Assembly (NCBI RefSeq): GCF_013744875.1
Contig: NZ_CP059399.1
Span: 3,596,001-3,660,000 of the forward strand
Direction of reading: 5' to 3'
DNA from: Nocardia huaxiensis
GTDB taxonomy: Bacteria > Actinomycetota > Actinomycetes > Mycobacteriales > Mycobacteriaceae
DNA length: 64,000 bases
Shown: positions 37,124-46,406 of the stretch, piece after piece
How positions within the stretch are numbered: position 1 is the first letter of the stretch
Layout: every line of letters starts with the position of its first letter
Translations under genes and position numbers: made by a program
Notes under the pieces: model-generated
Databases searched by the model: none
What the model was told of the DNA's origin: nothing
Seen by the model: only the letters and a program-made list of their open reading frames with translations

Positions 37124-38281
37124 ATGCAGCGAACAGTTTTCAACGCCGACCACGACGCCTTCCGGGAGACCGTGCGCGCCTTCATCGAAGCCGAGGTCGT
37201 GCCGGTGTACGACCAGTGGTACGAGGCCGGGATCGTGCCGCGCGAGTTCTATTACAAGCTGGCCGAACTCGGGGCCTTCGGGATCGAGGTGCCCGAGGAG
37301 TACGGCGGCGCGGGCATCGAATCGTTCAAGTTCCAGACCATCCTCATCGAGGAAACCGCCCGCGCCGGAGTGTCTTTCGGCGGATCGGGCGTGCACGTGG
37401 GATTGTGCCTGCCGTATCTGAAGAACCTCGCCACCGAGGTGCAGAAGAAGCGATGGCTGCCCGGGTTCGTCAGCGGCGAGATCATGTTCGCCATTGCCAT
37501 GACCGAACCGGGGACCGGATCGGATCTGGCCGGAATGCGCACCACCGCAAAGCTTTCCGCGGACGGGACGCACTATGTGCTGAACGGGTCGAAGACGTTC
37601 ATCACCGGCGGCGTGCACGCGGATCGGGTCATCGTGTGCGCGCGGACGGCCGCACCGCGCGAGGACGACCGGCGGTTCGGGATCTCGCTGTTCGTGGTGG
37701 ACACCAAGTCGCAGGGGTACGCGGTCGGGCGCAAGCTCGACAAGCTCGGATTGAAGGTGTCCGACACCGCCGAGCTCAACTTCACCGATGTGAAGGTGCC
37801 GGTGGAGGACCTGCTGGGGGAGGAGAACAAGGGATTCTCCTACCTGGGGCAGAACCTGCCGCAGGAACGGCTGTCGATCGCGGTCGGGTCGTACGCGCAG
37901 GCGCGGGCGGCGGTGCGGTTCGCCAAGGAATACACCCAGCAGCGCAATGTGTTCGGCAAGCCGGTCGCCACCTTCCAGAACACCAAATTCGAGCTGGCCG
38001 CCTGTCAGGCCGAAGTCGACGCCGCCGAGGCCGTGGTGGATCGCGGGCTCGAGGCCCTGGACGCCGGGACGCTCACGGCCGCCGACGCCGCCTCCGCCAA
38101 GCTGTTCTGCACCGAGGTCGCGGCGCGGGTGATCGACCGGTGTCTGCAGCTGCACGGTGGGTACGGGTTTATCAACGAGTACCCGATCGCGCGGCTGTAC
38201 GCCGACAACCGGGTGAACCGGATCTACGGCGGCACCAGCGAAGTCATGAAGATGATCATCGCCAAGGACATGGGGCTCTGA
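37124..38281 (+). CDS. Acyl-CoA dehydrogenase (second, long-chain-like)
   Basis: This 385-aa ACAD has A-M-T-E-P-G-T-G-S-D-L and H-G-G-Y-G-F. The position that holds the catalytic Glu in the first dehydrogenase reads Y-G-G-T-S-E-V here, so the base must lie elsewhere, as in isovaleryl- or long-chain-type members. It starts at the ATG at 37124, 23 nt after the SDR stop. Its substrate probably differs from that of the first dehydrogenase, or it acts at a later step. Confidence 0.92.
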   Translation: MQRTVFNADHDAFRETVRAFIEAEVVPVYDQWYEAGIVPREFYYKLAELGAFGIEVPEEYGGAGIESFKFQTILIEETARAGVSFGGSGVHVGLCLPYLKNLATEVQKKRWLPGFVSGEIMFAIAMTEPGTGSDLAGMRTTAKLSADGTHYVLNGSKTFITGGVHADRVIVCARTAAPREDDRRFGISLFVVDTKSQGYAVGRKLDKLGLKVSDTAELNFTDVKVPVEDLLGEENKGFSYLGQNLPQERLSIAVGSYAQARAAVRFAKEYTQQRNVFGKPVATFQNTKFELAACQAEVDAAEAVVDRGLEALDAGTLTAADAASAKLFCTEVAARVIDRCLQLHGGYGFINEYPIARLYADNRVNRIYGGTSEVMKMIIAKDMGL

Positions 38282-38282
38282 C

Positions 38283-38319
38283 CCCACTTTCGGGTGGGCT
38301 CTCAGGGGCTTCGCCCCTG
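38283..38319 (+). repeat. Two small hairpins before the acyl-CoA ligase gene
   Basis: CCCAC/GTGGG (38283-38287, 38294-38298) and the perfect CAGGGGC-TTC-GCCCCTG (38303-38319) lie in the 62-nt gap inside the operon. They may act as an attenuator or mRNA-processing site, or be a copy of a GGGGCTTCGCCCC-type extragenic repeat. Confidence 0.5.
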
Positions 38320-38343
38320 GAACCCCACAAGACAGGGCTGCAA

Positions 38344-39849
38344 ATGAACGCGACTCTCTCCCTGGCAAGCATCCTCGCCGAACCGGCGCGGCGGCGGCCG
38401 GAGCATATAGCTCTTATCGAAGGCAATCAGCGGATCAGCTTCGCGGATCTGTGGCGGCAGGTGCGGGAACAGGCCGCGGCGCTCATCGACCTCGGGGTGC
38501 GGCCGGGGGATCGGGTGGCGCTCATGGGGCCCAATACGGCTGACTTCCCGCGGGCGTACTTCGCGATTCTGGCGGCCGGTGGGACGGTGGTGCCGGTGCA
38601 TCTGCTGCTCACCGCCGATGAAGCCGAATATGTGCTGCGCGACAGCGGGGCCAAACTGCTCGTCTGTCACGAGTACAGTGCGGCCGTCGGGAAGGAAGCG
38701 GCGGCGCGGGTCGGGATTCCCTTCGTGAATCCGAAAGAGCTTGCCGCAGCGCCTATTGCGACGTTCGTGACGCGGAGCCCGCTCGATGTGGCGGTGGTGT
38801 TCTACACCAGCGGGACCACGGGGCGGCCCAAGGGGGCCGAGCTCAGCCACCTCAATATGGTCATGTGCGCCACGGTGAATGCGTTCGACGCCAATGAAGT
38901 TCACCGCGACGACATCGCGCTCGGGGCGCTGCCGCTGTTCCACGTGTTCGGGCAGACGGTGTCCATGAACTCGCACTGGCGGGTCGGGGCGACGCTGGTG
39001 CTGCTGCCGAGATTCGATGCGGCTGAAGCCATTCGGCTCATGGTGGCGGAGAATGTGAATACCTTCCACGGGGTGCCGACCATGTATCACGGGCTGCTGG
39101 CGGCCGCGGCGGGGCGCGACGAGCTGCCCAAGCTGCGGTTGTGCATCAGCGGCGGGGCGGCGCTGCCGCCGTCGGTGCTCGAGGACTTCGAGCGGGTGTA
39201 CGGCGCGTATGTGCTGGAGGGATACGGGCTTTCGGAGACCTCGCCCACGGCCACGGTGAATCAGCCCATGCTCGGGCCCGAGGCGGGCACCGTCGGGCAT
39301 CCGGTGTGGGGCGTGGACGTGGAGATCGCCGACGCGAACCTGCGCGACCGCATCGAACTGCTGCCCACCGGGAGCATCGGTGAGGTCGTGGTGCGCGGGC
39401 ACAATGTGTTCAACGGCTACACCGGCAAGCCCGAGGCCACGGCGGAAGTCGTGGTGGACGGGTGGTTCCGGACCGGGGACCTGGGCGTCAAGGACGCCAA
39501 CGGGTATCTGCGGATCGTGGACCGGATCAAGGAGATGATCATTCGCGGCGGGTTCAATGTGTACCCGACCGAGGTGGAGGCGGCGCTGCTGCGGCATCCG
39601 AAGATCGCACAGGTGGCGGTGATCGGGGTGCCGGACGCGACCTACGGCGAGGAGATCGTCGCGGTGGTGGTGGCGGCGGAGCCGGTGGACGCCGACGAGA
39701 TCATCGACTACGCGCGAGAGCATGTGGCGCGGTACAAGTATCCGCGGCGGGTGGAATTCGTGGATGCCCTGCCGATGGGGCCGACACACAAGATCCTGAA
39801 GCGAGAACTGAAGGAGCGCTTCGCGACCGCGGGAGAGGAGCGGGCATGA
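38344..39849 (+). CDS. Acyl-CoA ligase (AMP-forming, FadD type)
   Basis: This 501-aa ANL-superfamily enzyme activates a carboxylic acid to its CoA thioester through an acyl-adenylate. Its motifs are Y-T-S-G-T-T-G-R-P-K-G, G-Y-G-L-S-E-T-S-P, W-F-R-T-G-D and the hinge I-I-R-G-G-F-N-V-Y-P, with the C-terminal catalytic Lys in H-K-I-L-K-R. It would supply the CoA ester consumed by the dehydrogenases of the operon. The downstream MaoC gene overlaps it by 4 nt. Confidence 0.93.
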   Translation: MNATLSLASILAEPARRRPEHIALIEGNQRISFADLWRQVREQAAALIDLGVRPGDRVALMGPNTADFPRAYFAILAAGGTVVPVHLLLTADEAEYVLRDSGAKLLVCHEYSAAVGKEAAARVGIPFVNPKELAAAPIATFVTRSPLDVAVVFYTSGTTGRPKGAELSHLNMVMCATVNAFDANEVHRDDIALGALPLFHVFGQTVSMNSHWRVGATLVLLPRFDAAEAIRLMVAENVNTFHGVPTMYHGLLAAAAGRDELPKLRLCISGGAALPPSVLEDFERVYGAYVLEGYGLSETSPTATVNQPMLGPEAGTVGHPVWGVDVEIADANLRDRIELLPTGSIGEVVVRGHNVFNGYTGKPEATAEVVVDGWFRTGDLGVKDANGYLRIVDRIKEMIIRGGFNVYPTEVEAALLRHPKIAQVAVIGVPDATYGEEIVAVVVAAEPVDADEIIDYAREHVARYKYPRRVEFVDALPMGPTHKILKRELKERFATAGEERA

Positions 39850-40304
39850 GCCCTGTGGACTTCGCCGACTTCGAGGCTTTGAAGGCGGCCGTCGGCACGG
39901 AAATCGGTGTGAGCGAATGGATCACGATCGATCAGGGGCGCATCGACACCTTCGCCGACGCGACCGACGATCACCAGTGGATCCATGTGGATGCCGAGCG
40001 TGCGGCCGCGGGGCCGTACGGGAAGACCATCGCGCACGGATTTCTCACGCTGTCACTCATCGTTCCGATGACCGCGCAGGTGCTGAAGGTCAGTTGTGCC
40101 CGGATGGCAATCAACTACGGGCTCGACAGGGTTCGCTTCATCACGCCGGTGACGGTCGGCAGCCGCATCCGGGGCAGGGTCACCCTGGACACGGTCACCG
40201 ACATCCCGGGCGGGGTGCAGACCGAGCGCACCGTCACCGTCGAGATCGAAGGCGCGGCGAAACCGGCCTGCGTCGCCGTGGGCATCGCACGCTACCTGGC
40301 GTGA
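39846..40304 (+). CDS. MaoC-like enoyl-CoA hydratase
   Basis: This 152-aa hotdog-fold protein has the hydratase-2 motif with catalytic Asp and His: F-A-D-A-T-D-D-H-Q-W-I-H then G-P-Y-G-K-T-I-A-H-G-F. It hydrates a 2-enoyl-CoA to the (R)-3-hydroxyacyl-CoA. The ATG overlaps the ligase stop (ATGA). It is the last gene of the acyl-CoA operon, and its stop is 2 nt from the stop of the convergent YdcF-like gene. Confidence 0.9.
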   Translation: MSPVDFADFEALKAAVGTEIGVSEWITIDQGRIDTFADATDDHQWIHVDAERAAAGPYGKTIAHGFLTLSLIVPMTAQVLKVSCARMAINYGLDRVRFITPVTVGSRIRGRVTLDTVTDIPGGVQTERTVTVEIEGAAKPACVAVGIARYLA

Positions 40305-40305
40305 A

Positions 40306-41304
40306 TCACTCTCCCGGGCCGAAGGATTCGGCCCCGAGCGGGCTCTCGTCCGGAGTCATGGTGGCCACCACCGAGATTCCGGCCGCCCGGAAGTTGTTCA
40401 ATGCCCGCCCGATGTGATCGGCCGAGGTGATGAGCACGGCCGCGTGCACATTGATCGCCTGCATGAGCTGCGCCGAGAAGGTCGCGTTCTGCACGGTCGA
40501 ATTGGCGCGGGTCTCGGTGTGGATGCGCTCGGGCGCGACACCGCGCTGAATCAGCCAGTCCGCCATGGCCTGCGCCTCGGTGACGCCGTTCTGCGGATTG
40601 CCGCCGGTGACGATGATCGGGGCGGCGGGGGAGAGCAGCGCGGAGACGTAGCCGGCGTACAGGCGGTTGATCAGCTCCGGGCGCATCTCGCCCTCCGGCG
40701 TCAGGCCGTAGCCGAGCACCACGATGGCCGTGTCGGGGCTGAACAGGGCCGGCAGATCCAGGCCGGGCAGCGTGAAATTGAAGCCGCCCAGCGCATTGAT
40801 GGCCGACAGGGCGTCCCGCGGGTAGGCGTCGACGTCGACCGGGGCCTCGATATCGGCAAGGCCGTCGACCTCGGTCCCGCTTTCGACTCCGGTCACGCCG
40901 TCGACCTCGGTGGCATCTTCGATCGCGGTCGCGCCTTCCACGTCGGCCAGGCCGGAGAGGTCGGTGAGGCCCTCGACGTCGGTCGGTCCGGCGACCTCGA
41001 CAATGCCGCCCGCATCGGCCGCGGTGTCGATACCGCTGGGTGCGCTGGCCTCGGTGAGACCGTCCGGGTCGGTGTGCCCGTCGAAGGGATCCAGCGGTGC
41101 GGGTGCGGTGGGTTCGGCGTTCGCGGGGGCCGCCGTCGCGATGACGGTCAGCGTGATGCCCGCGAGCAGGGCGCGAACGGCATTCGTGCGGAAGGGATTC
41201 GGAACGACACGACGGTGCCGGCCTGGTGGAGCAGACCACTGGCGCAGGGCTTCGGGCACGCCACGGCGCAGGGCTGAGATGGGCGATAGCAGTTGATTGA
41301 GCAT
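40306..41304 (-). CDS. YdcF/DUF218-family protein with acidic repeat stalk
   Basis: This 332-aa protein has an N-terminal signal-anchor (about 42-65) and an unusual acidic segment (about 80-165) of near-hexapeptide repeats built on D-V-x-G-x-T. The C-terminal DUF218 domain (about 190-330) has V-V-L-G-Y-G, T-G-G-N-P and E-T-R-A-N-S-T-V-Q-N. Family members are implicated in envelope polysaccharide or lipid-carrier metabolism (ElyC, SanA). The repeat stalk probably spaces the domain from the membrane. Confidence 0.8.
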   Translation of the reverse strand: MLNQLLSPISALRRGVPEALRQWSAPPGRHRRVVPNPFRTNAVRALLAGITLTVIATAAPANAEPTAPAPLDPFDGHTDPDGLTEASAPSGIDTAADAGGIVEVAGPTDVEGLTDLSGLADVEGATAIEDATEVDGVTGVESGTEVDGLADIEAPVDVDAYPRDALSAINALGGFNFTLPGLDLPALFSPDTAIVVLGYGLTPEGEMRPELINRLYAGYVSALLSPAAPIIVTGGNPQNGVTEAQAMADWLIQRGVAPERIHTETRANSTVQNATFSAQLMQAINVHAAVLITSADHIGRALNNFRAAGISVVATMTPDESPLGAESFGPGE

Positions 41305-41575
41305 CGCAACCCCCTACGGCAGTCGACTTGTGACTACCGGTCGGTTCACAACTTCGGATAATGATGTCTTGAGTTGACCTCAGCCGGAAGCGAATTGGAG
41401 AAATCACGATCAGGTTGGCGGAACAGATCGCTGATCTGGCGGGACAGCCCACCTTCGTGTCCGAAGTGCGCCACGACCCGAAAAGGGCGATGGCCTCGAT
41501 GCGCCGGGCGCGCCCGGGGTGTCCACGAACATGCTGGACGGTTCCGGACGCCGGTGATCGCATAAGGTTGGTCCC
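41305..41575. other. Divergent intergenic region between YdcF-like and RAM genes
   Basis: These 271 nt should contain promoters for both neighbours. A 63-codon open frame at 41374-41565 has no recognisable protein character or ribosome site and is not called as a gene. Confidence 0.5.
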
Positions 41576-41851
41576 ATGATTACCGCGATCGTGCTGATTT
41601 CCGCCGAGTCCGCCCGCATTCCGGAGACCGCGCAGGCGCTGGCCGATATCGAGGGCGTGGCCGAGGTGTACTCGTGCGCGGGCGACGTGGACCTGATCGC
41701 CAAGGTGCGGGTGCGCGACCACGAGCGGATCGCCGAGGTGGTGACCGGGCGGATCAACAAGACGCCGGGCGTCGTGCGCACGGCCACCCACATCGCCTTC
41801 AAGTCGTATTCGAGCGCCGATGTGGAGGCCGGATTCTCGATCGGCGAATAG
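41576..41851 (+). CDS. Stand-alone RAM (Lrp/AsnC ligand-binding) domain protein
   Basis: This 91-aa protein is only the RAM effector-binding domain of Lrp/AsnC regulators: I-T-A-I-V-L-I near the start, G-V-A-E-V-Y-S-C-A-G-D-V-D-L-I-A-K-V, and the C-terminal T-A-T-H-I-A-F-K. No DNA-binding domain is present. Such single-domain proteins probably sense amino acids and may pair with full-length Lrp proteins. It is convergent with trpD, separated by a 29-bp tandem repeat. Confidence 0.88.
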   Translation: MITAIVLISAESARIPETAQALADIEGVAEVYSCAGDVDLIAKVRVRDHERIAEVVTGRINKTPGVVRTATHIAFKSYSSADVEAGFSIGE

Positions 41852-41887
41852 CGCGCGACTCGAGATGTGGATCCCGGCCACAAGCAC

Positions 41888-41984
41888 GCCGGGATGACGG
41901 AGGCGCGGTTGAGCCCGCCGGGATGACGGAGGCGCGGTTGAGCACGCCGGGATGACGGAGGCGCGGTTGAGCACGCCGGGATGA
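41888..41984. repeat. 29-bp minisatellite, three full copies plus a partial copy
   Basis: The unit starting GCCGGGATGACGGAGGCG repeats at 41888, 41917 and 41946, with a truncated fourth copy at 41975. The copies differ by one base (CCC versus CAC at the end). It fills the gap between two convergent genes; 29 bp is not a multiple of three, so it is non-coding. Confidence 0.93.
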
Positions 41985-41999
41985 CCGGGGTGGGTTGGG

Positions 42000-43055
42000 T
42001 CAGGCCGCGCCGAGGGTGTTGGTGACCGCGGCCCAGCGCTCCAGCAGGTCCGCGGCGGCACCGGTGTCGATAGCCGCGGCCACACGTTCCAGAGCTACCG
42101 CCAGCTTGGCGTAGAGGTCGGCCTCGAGGTCGTCGGCGGTGAGCTCGTAGGCGACCACGGCGGCGGCCGAATTCAGCAGCACCGCATCGCGGACCGGACC
42201 GCGGTCGCCGGCCAGCATATTGCGGGCGATCACCGCGTTCAGGGCGGCGTCACCGCCCTTCAACGCCTCCGGGGCGACCCGCTCGATGCCGAGTTTGGTT
42301 GGGTCCAGGGTGGTTTCGACGGTGCGGCCGCCCGCGACCAGCCACACGTCGGTGGTGTCGGCGGTGGTGATCTCGTCCAGGCCGTCGTTACCGCGAACCA
42401 CCAGCGCCGACTGACCGCGCGCGGCGAACGCGCCCGCGATCACCGGGACCAGGTTGGCGAAGGCGCAGCCGATGAGGCCGGCCTGCGGCTGGGCCGGATT
42501 GGTCAGCGGGCCGAGGATATTGAAGACCGTGGGGATGCCGATCTCGCTGCGCGCGGGACCGGCGAAACGCAGGCCCGCGTGGAAGACCGGCGCGAAACAG
42601 AAACCGATACCCGCCTGGCGCACGCACTCCTCGACCGCCTCCGGGCCGAGCGCGATCTTCACGCCCAGCGCCTCCAGCACGTCCGCGCCGCCGCTCTTGG
42701 AGGAGGCCGCCCGGTTGCCGTGCTTGATGACCGGAATGCCGCTGGCCGCCACCACGATCGAGGACATGGTGGAGATGTTCACCGAACCCGAGCGGTCGCC
42801 GCCGGTGCCGACGATGTCCACCGCCCGGCCGTCGAACTCCACCCGCCGCGCGTGCGAGAGCATGCCCTTGGCCAGCCCGTCCAGCTCGGCCGGGGTCGGG
42901 CCCTTCATCTTCATGGCCACGCCGAACGCCGCGATCTGCGCGGATGTGGCGGCGTCGCTGAAGATCTCGTTCATGGCCCACGCCGCCTCGTCCGCGGACA
43001 GATCATTGCCGTCGGTGAGGGTGCCGAGGATTTCTCGCCAGCTGCGCGCGCTCAT
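42000..43055 (-). CDS. trpD: Anthranilate phosphoribosyltransferase
   Basis: This 351-aa enzyme transfers phosphoribose from PRPP to anthranilate in tryptophan synthesis. It has G-T-G-G-D, the K-H-G-N-R-A-A-S-S-K-S-G block and N-P-A-Q-P, all typical. In Mycobacterium trpD also sits beside ctaE, away from the other trp genes, so the position is conserved. Confidence 0.95.
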   Translation of the reverse strand: MSARSWREILGTLTDGNDLSADEAAWAMNEIFSDAATSAQIAAFGVAMKMKGPTPAELDGLAKGMLSHARRVEFDGRAVDIVGTGGDRSGSVNISTMSSIVVAASGIPVIKHGNRAASSKSGGADVLEALGVKIALGPEAVEECVRQAGIGFCFAPVFHAGLRFAGPARSEIGIPTVFNILGPLTNPAQPQAGLIGCAFANLVPVIAGAFAARGQSALVVRGNDGLDEITTADTTDVWLVAGGRTVETTLDPTKLGIERVAPEALKGGDAALNAVIARNMLAGDRGPVRDAVLLNSAAAVVAYELTADDLEADLYAKLAVALERVAAAIDTGAAADLLERWAAVTNTLGAA

Positions 43056-43092
43056 CAGTTCTTCTCTTCCGTCGCCGGGTGTTGTGGCAAGC

Positions 43093-43488
43093 CTAGTGTG
43101 CGGGCTGCAGGGCGTCCCAGCCCAGCACGCTGCCGTCGTGCCGCTGGGCCAGGCCCGCCATGCGGGAACGCTCCTGTGAACAGTGCAGAGCGTCCAGAAT
43201 CTGCACCCGCCGCAGGATCAGCGTCGCCGGATCGGCGGCGTCCACCGCACCCGTGTCATAGCCATCCTGCGCGGCAATGACTTGCACCGCATTCACCCGG
43301 TCGGCAGGTATGACCAGATGGTGGCGCAGGACCACCTGCTCACCGGGGATCCAGTCCGTCGCGCGCCCCAGGGCGGCCGAACAGGCTTCCGCGTCATCGA
43401 AACTCGACGCCACGACAACCAGATCCGCGCGCGCGGGATCCAGTTCCGTTGCGCCGTCTCGCCGTAACAGCCGTCGCCACCAACTCAT
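43093..43488 (-). CDS. Conserved small protein of unknown function
   Basis: This 131-aa protein starts at [10 protein letters not shown] (ATG at 43488; an ATG 9 nt upstream is an alternative). It has [10 protein letters not shown] and ends W-D-A-L-Q-P-A-H. There is no signal peptide or known motif. It is divergent from ctaE and 37 nt upstream of trpD on the same strand. The function is not known to me. Confidence 0.62.
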   Translation of the reverse strand: MSWWRRLLRRDGATELDPARADLVVVASSFDDAEACSAALGRATDWIPGEQVVLRHHLVIPADRVNAVQVIAAQDGYDTGAVDAADPATLILRRVQILDALHCSQERSRMAGLAQRHDGSVLGWDALQPAH

Positions 43489-43622
43489 GGCCGACATTGT
43501 GCCCGCAGGGCCACAGGGAGCCGGAATCACGGCTCAGGTTTCTCTTACCTGCGGGTTCTAGGCTCTGCCGTGACACGCCGAGAGGCCCGCGAGACGCGCG
43601 CTCGCCCTGGGCTTTCCGACAC

Positions 43623-43666
43623 GTACGACAAAGTTTCGTACCCGCCTACACCTGTCGTACTACGAC
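43623..43666. promoter_or_regulatory. Two inverted repeats in the ctaE promoter region
   Basis: GTACGA-N7-TCGTAC (43623-43641) and GTCGTA-C-TACGAC (43654-43666) lie 20-60 bp before the ctaE GTG. Both are perfect. They may be operators for the ctaE-qcrCAB operon; the binding protein is unknown. Confidence 0.5.
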
Positions 43667-43683
43667 GAGTCATACTTACCGGC

Positions 43684-44301
43684 GTGACGACCGCAGTAGG
43701 GACCCCAGGATCGGCCATTACCCAGCGTGTGCATTCGCTGAACCGGCCCAACATGGTCAGCGTCGGTACCATCATCTGGCTGTCGAGCGAGCTGATGTTC
43801 TTCGCCGGCCTGTTCGCCATGTACTTCGTTGCTCGCTCGCACGCCGACCCGGCTCTGGGCTGGCCGTCGAAGCCGACCGAGCTGAACATGGCGCTCGCGG
43901 TGCCGGTTACCGCCGTTCTGGTCGCGTCCTCCTTCACCTGCCAGATGGGTGTTTTCGCGGCGGAGCGGGGCGACGTGTTCGGCCTGCGCCGCTGGTACGT
44001 GCTGACCCTGATCATGGGTGCGTTCTTCGTCGGCGGTCAGGGCTACGAGTACTACAACCTGGTCCACGAGGGCACCTCGATCTCCAGCAGCGTCTACGGC
44101 TCGGTCTTCTACATCACGACCGGCTTCCACGGCCTGCACGTCATCGGTGGTCTCATCGCCTTCGTGTTCCTGCTGATCCGCACCGCGCTCAGCAAGTTCA
44201 CCCCGGCGCAGGCCACGGCGGCGATCGTCGTCTCCTACTACTGGCACTTCGTCGACATCGTCTGGATCGGGCTCTTCGCCACGATCTACTTCGTCCGCTA
44301 G
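43684..44301 (+). CDS. ctaE: Cytochrome c oxidase (aa3) subunit III
   Basis: This 205-aa membrane subunit of the aa3 oxidase has five to six helices, with H-S-L-N-R-P-N-M-V near the N-terminus and the late G-F-H-G-L-H-V and [10 protein letters not shown] signatures. The GTG at 43684 is preferred over an in-frame start at 43570, because known CtaE proteins begin just before T-A-V-G-T. It is the first gene of ctaE-qcrCAB. Confidence 0.92.
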   Translation: MTTAVGTPGSAITQRVHSLNRPNMVSVGTIIWLSSELMFFAGLFAMYFVARSHADPALGWPSKPTELNMALAVPVTAVLVASSFTCQMGVFAAERGDVFGLRRWYVLTLIMGAFFVGGQGYEYYNLVHEGTSISSSVYGSVFYITTGFHGLHVIGGLIAFVFLLIRTALSKFTPAQATAAIVVSYYWHFVDIVWIGLFATIYFVR

Positions 44302-44388
44302 CGACGAGCGCGCCGCGACGGCCCAGCCCGCCGAACGGCACAGAAACTTCTTGTACAAGTCGGTTCCGTCTACTCCAAAGGGACACAG

Positions 44389-45252
44389 ATGAGTTCATCT
44401 CCCCCGTCAGCGCCAGATCCCGCCGAAGGGACAGGCGAGGCCACCAAGACCCGCAAGCAGCGCCGCATCCGCCGGCGTCTGGCCGGCGGTCTGGTTCTTC
44501 TGATGGGCCTCGTCGGAGCCGGCTTCACGGCATCGGCCCTCACTCCGCAGGCACAGGTCGCCACGGCGGAGCAGGACCAGGCCGCGCTGATCCGCGAGGG
44601 CCAGCAGCTCTACGACACCTCCTGCGTCACCTGCCACGGTGTCAACCTGCAGGGTGTCCAGGATCGCGGCCCCAGCCTGATCGGCGTCGGTGAGGCCGCC
44701 GTCTACTTCCAGGTCTCGTCCGGCCGCATGCCCGCGGCCCGCAACGAAGCGCAGATCATGCGCAAGCCGGAGAAGTTCGACGCCCACCAGACCGACGCCA
44801 TCGGCGCGTACGTGCAGTCGCAGGGCGGCGGCCCGACCGTCGTGCGCGACAGCAACGGCGAGATCGCCCAGGAGTCGCTCATCGAGGGCGCCGACATCGG
44901 CCGCGGTGGCGAGCTGTTCCGCATGAACTGCGCGTCCTGCCACAACTTCACCGGCAAGGGCGGCGCGCTGTCCTCCGGTAAGTTCGCGCCGCCGCTGGCC
45001 CCGGCCTCCGAGCAGCAGATCTACCTCGCGATGCTCACCGGCCCGCAGAACATGCCGAAGTTCTCCGACCGTCAGCTGACGCCGGAGGAGAAGCGCGACA
45101 TCGTCGCCTACGTCAAGGACGCCACCGAGACCACCCCGCCCGGCGGCTACGGCCTCGGCGGCTTCGGTCCCGCCACCGAGGGCCTGGCCATCTGGGTGGT
45201 CGGCATCGTGGCACTGGTCGGTTCCGCCATGTGGATCGGATCCCGGTCATGA
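44389..45252 (+). CDS. qcrC: Di-haem cytochrome c subunit of the bcc complex
   Basis: This 287-aa protein has an N-terminal membrane anchor (about 28-52), two covalent haem sites C-V-T-C-H (near residue 80) and C-A-S-C-H (near 183), and a C-terminal helix. Both haems pass electrons directly to CtaC without a soluble cytochrome c, as in actinobacteria. A palindrome CTTGTACAAG (44350-44359) lies between ctaE and this gene. Its TGA overlaps the qcrA ATG by 4 nt. Confidence 0.95.
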   Translation: MSSSPPSAPDPAEGTGEATKTRKQRRIRRRLAGGLVLLMGLVGAGFTASALTPQAQVATAEQDQAALIREGQQLYDTSCVTCHGVNLQGVQDRGPSLIGVGEAAVYFQVSSGRMPAARNEAQIMRKPEKFDAHQTDAIGAYVQSQGGGPTVVRDSNGEIAQESLIEGADIGRGGELFRMNCASCHNFTGKGGALSSGKFAPPLAPASEQQIYLAMLTGPQNMPKFSDRQLTPEEKRDIVAYVKDATETTPPGGYGLGGFGPATEGLAIWVVGIVALVGSAMWIGSRS

Positions 45253-46406
45253 GTGAACAGGAGCGAAACAGCATGGGGGCGAACCCCTCTGGGGACTTGG
45301 AGCCCACCGAGGAGCAGCTCGACGCGATGACGCGCGACGAGCTCGTCGAACTCGGTACCAAGATGGACGGCGTCGACGTCGCCTACCGCGCGCCGCGCTG
45401 GCCCGTCGAGGGCACCCGCGCCGAGAAGCGGGCCGAGCGCCGGGTGGCGTTCTGGTTCGCGCTGTCGGCCGTCCTGGGTGTCGCGCTGATCGGTGTCTTC
45501 CTGTTCTGGCCTTGGGAGTACAAGAGCCGCAACCAGGACGGCAACGCCGCCTACAACCTGTGGACCCCGCTGGTCGGTCTGACCTTCGGTGTCGCGGTCC
45601 TCGCCATCGGCATCGCCGTGGTGCTCATCCGCAAGCACTTCATCCCGGCCGAGATCTCCATCCAGGACCGCCACGACGGCAAGTCCTCCGAGGCCAACCG
45701 CCGCACCCTGGTGGCTCAGCTGCAGGACGCGGCCGAGACCTCCACCCTGGGCCGCCGCAAGCTCATCACCCGCACCGCGGGCCTGGGCGCGGGCGTCCTC
45801 GGCATCGGCGCGCTGTTCGTCTTCGTCGGCGGCATGATCAAGAACCCGTGGGCCAAGGGCGACAAGTCGCCGCTGTGGGTTTCCGGCTGGACCCCGGACT
45901 ACCCGGGCGAGACCATCTTCCTGCGCCGCGACACCGGCCGCCCCGAGGACATCGTCCTGGTGCGCCCGGAAGACCTCGACGCCGGCGCCATGGAAACGGT
46001 CTTCCCGTGGAAGGAATCGTGGCGCGGTGACGAGCACGCGACCCTGCAGTCGCTGCGCGGCATCCGCAACTCGGTCATGCTGATCCGCCTGCGCACCAAG
46101 GACGCCGAGTCGGCCATCAAGCGCAAGGGCCAGGAGAGCTTCAACTACGGCGACTACTTCGCCTACTCGAAGATCTGCACCCACCTGGGCTGCCCGACCT
46201 CGCTGTTCGAGCAGCAGACCAACCGGATCCTGTGCCCCTGCCACCAGTCGCAGTTCTCCGCGACCGAATGGGGTAAGCCGATCTTCGGTCCCGCCGCCCG
46301 CGCGCTGCCGCAGCTGCCCATCACCGTCAATGCCGATGGCTACCTGGTCGCCGCCGGCGACTTCATCGAGCCGCTCGGCCCGGCCTTCTGGGAGCGTCGT
46401 TCATGA
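45249..46406 (+). CDS. qcrA: Rieske iron-sulfur subunit of the bcc complex
   Basis: This 385-aa protein has three N-terminal transmembrane helices, as in actinobacterial QcrA, and a C-terminal Rieske domain. Its cluster ligands are in C-T-H-L-G-C (Cys310, His312) and C-P-C-H. It moves electrons from menaquinol to the c-type haems. The ATG at 45249 overlaps the qcrC stop; an in-frame upstream start is less likely. Confidence 0.94.
   Translation: MSEQERNSMGANPSGDLEPTEEQLDAMTRDELVELGTKMDGVDVAYRAPRWPVEGTRAEKRAERRVAFWFALSAVLGVALIGVFLFWPWEYKSRNQDGNAAYNLWTPLVGLTFGVAVLAIGIAVVLIRKHFIPAEISIQDRHDGKSSEANRRTLVAQLQDAAETSTLGRRKLITRTAGLGAGVLGIGALFVFVGGMIKNPWAKGDKSPLWVSGWTPDYPGETIFLRRDTGRPEDIVLVRPEDLDAGAMETVFPWKESWRGDEHATLQSLRGIRNSVMLIRLRTKDAESAIKRKGQESFNYGDYFAYSKICTHLGCPTSLFEQQTNRILCPCHQSQFSATEWGKPIFGPAARALPQLPITVNADGYLVAAGDFIEPLGPAFWERRS

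Noticed and set aside
41374..41565. Small 63-codon gene between the YdcF-like and RAM-domain genes.
   Set aside because: No ribosome site, domain or codon pattern supports it.
41888..41984. CRISPR array.
   Set aside because: The 29-bp units are directly adjacent without unique spacers, so it is a simple tandem repeat.
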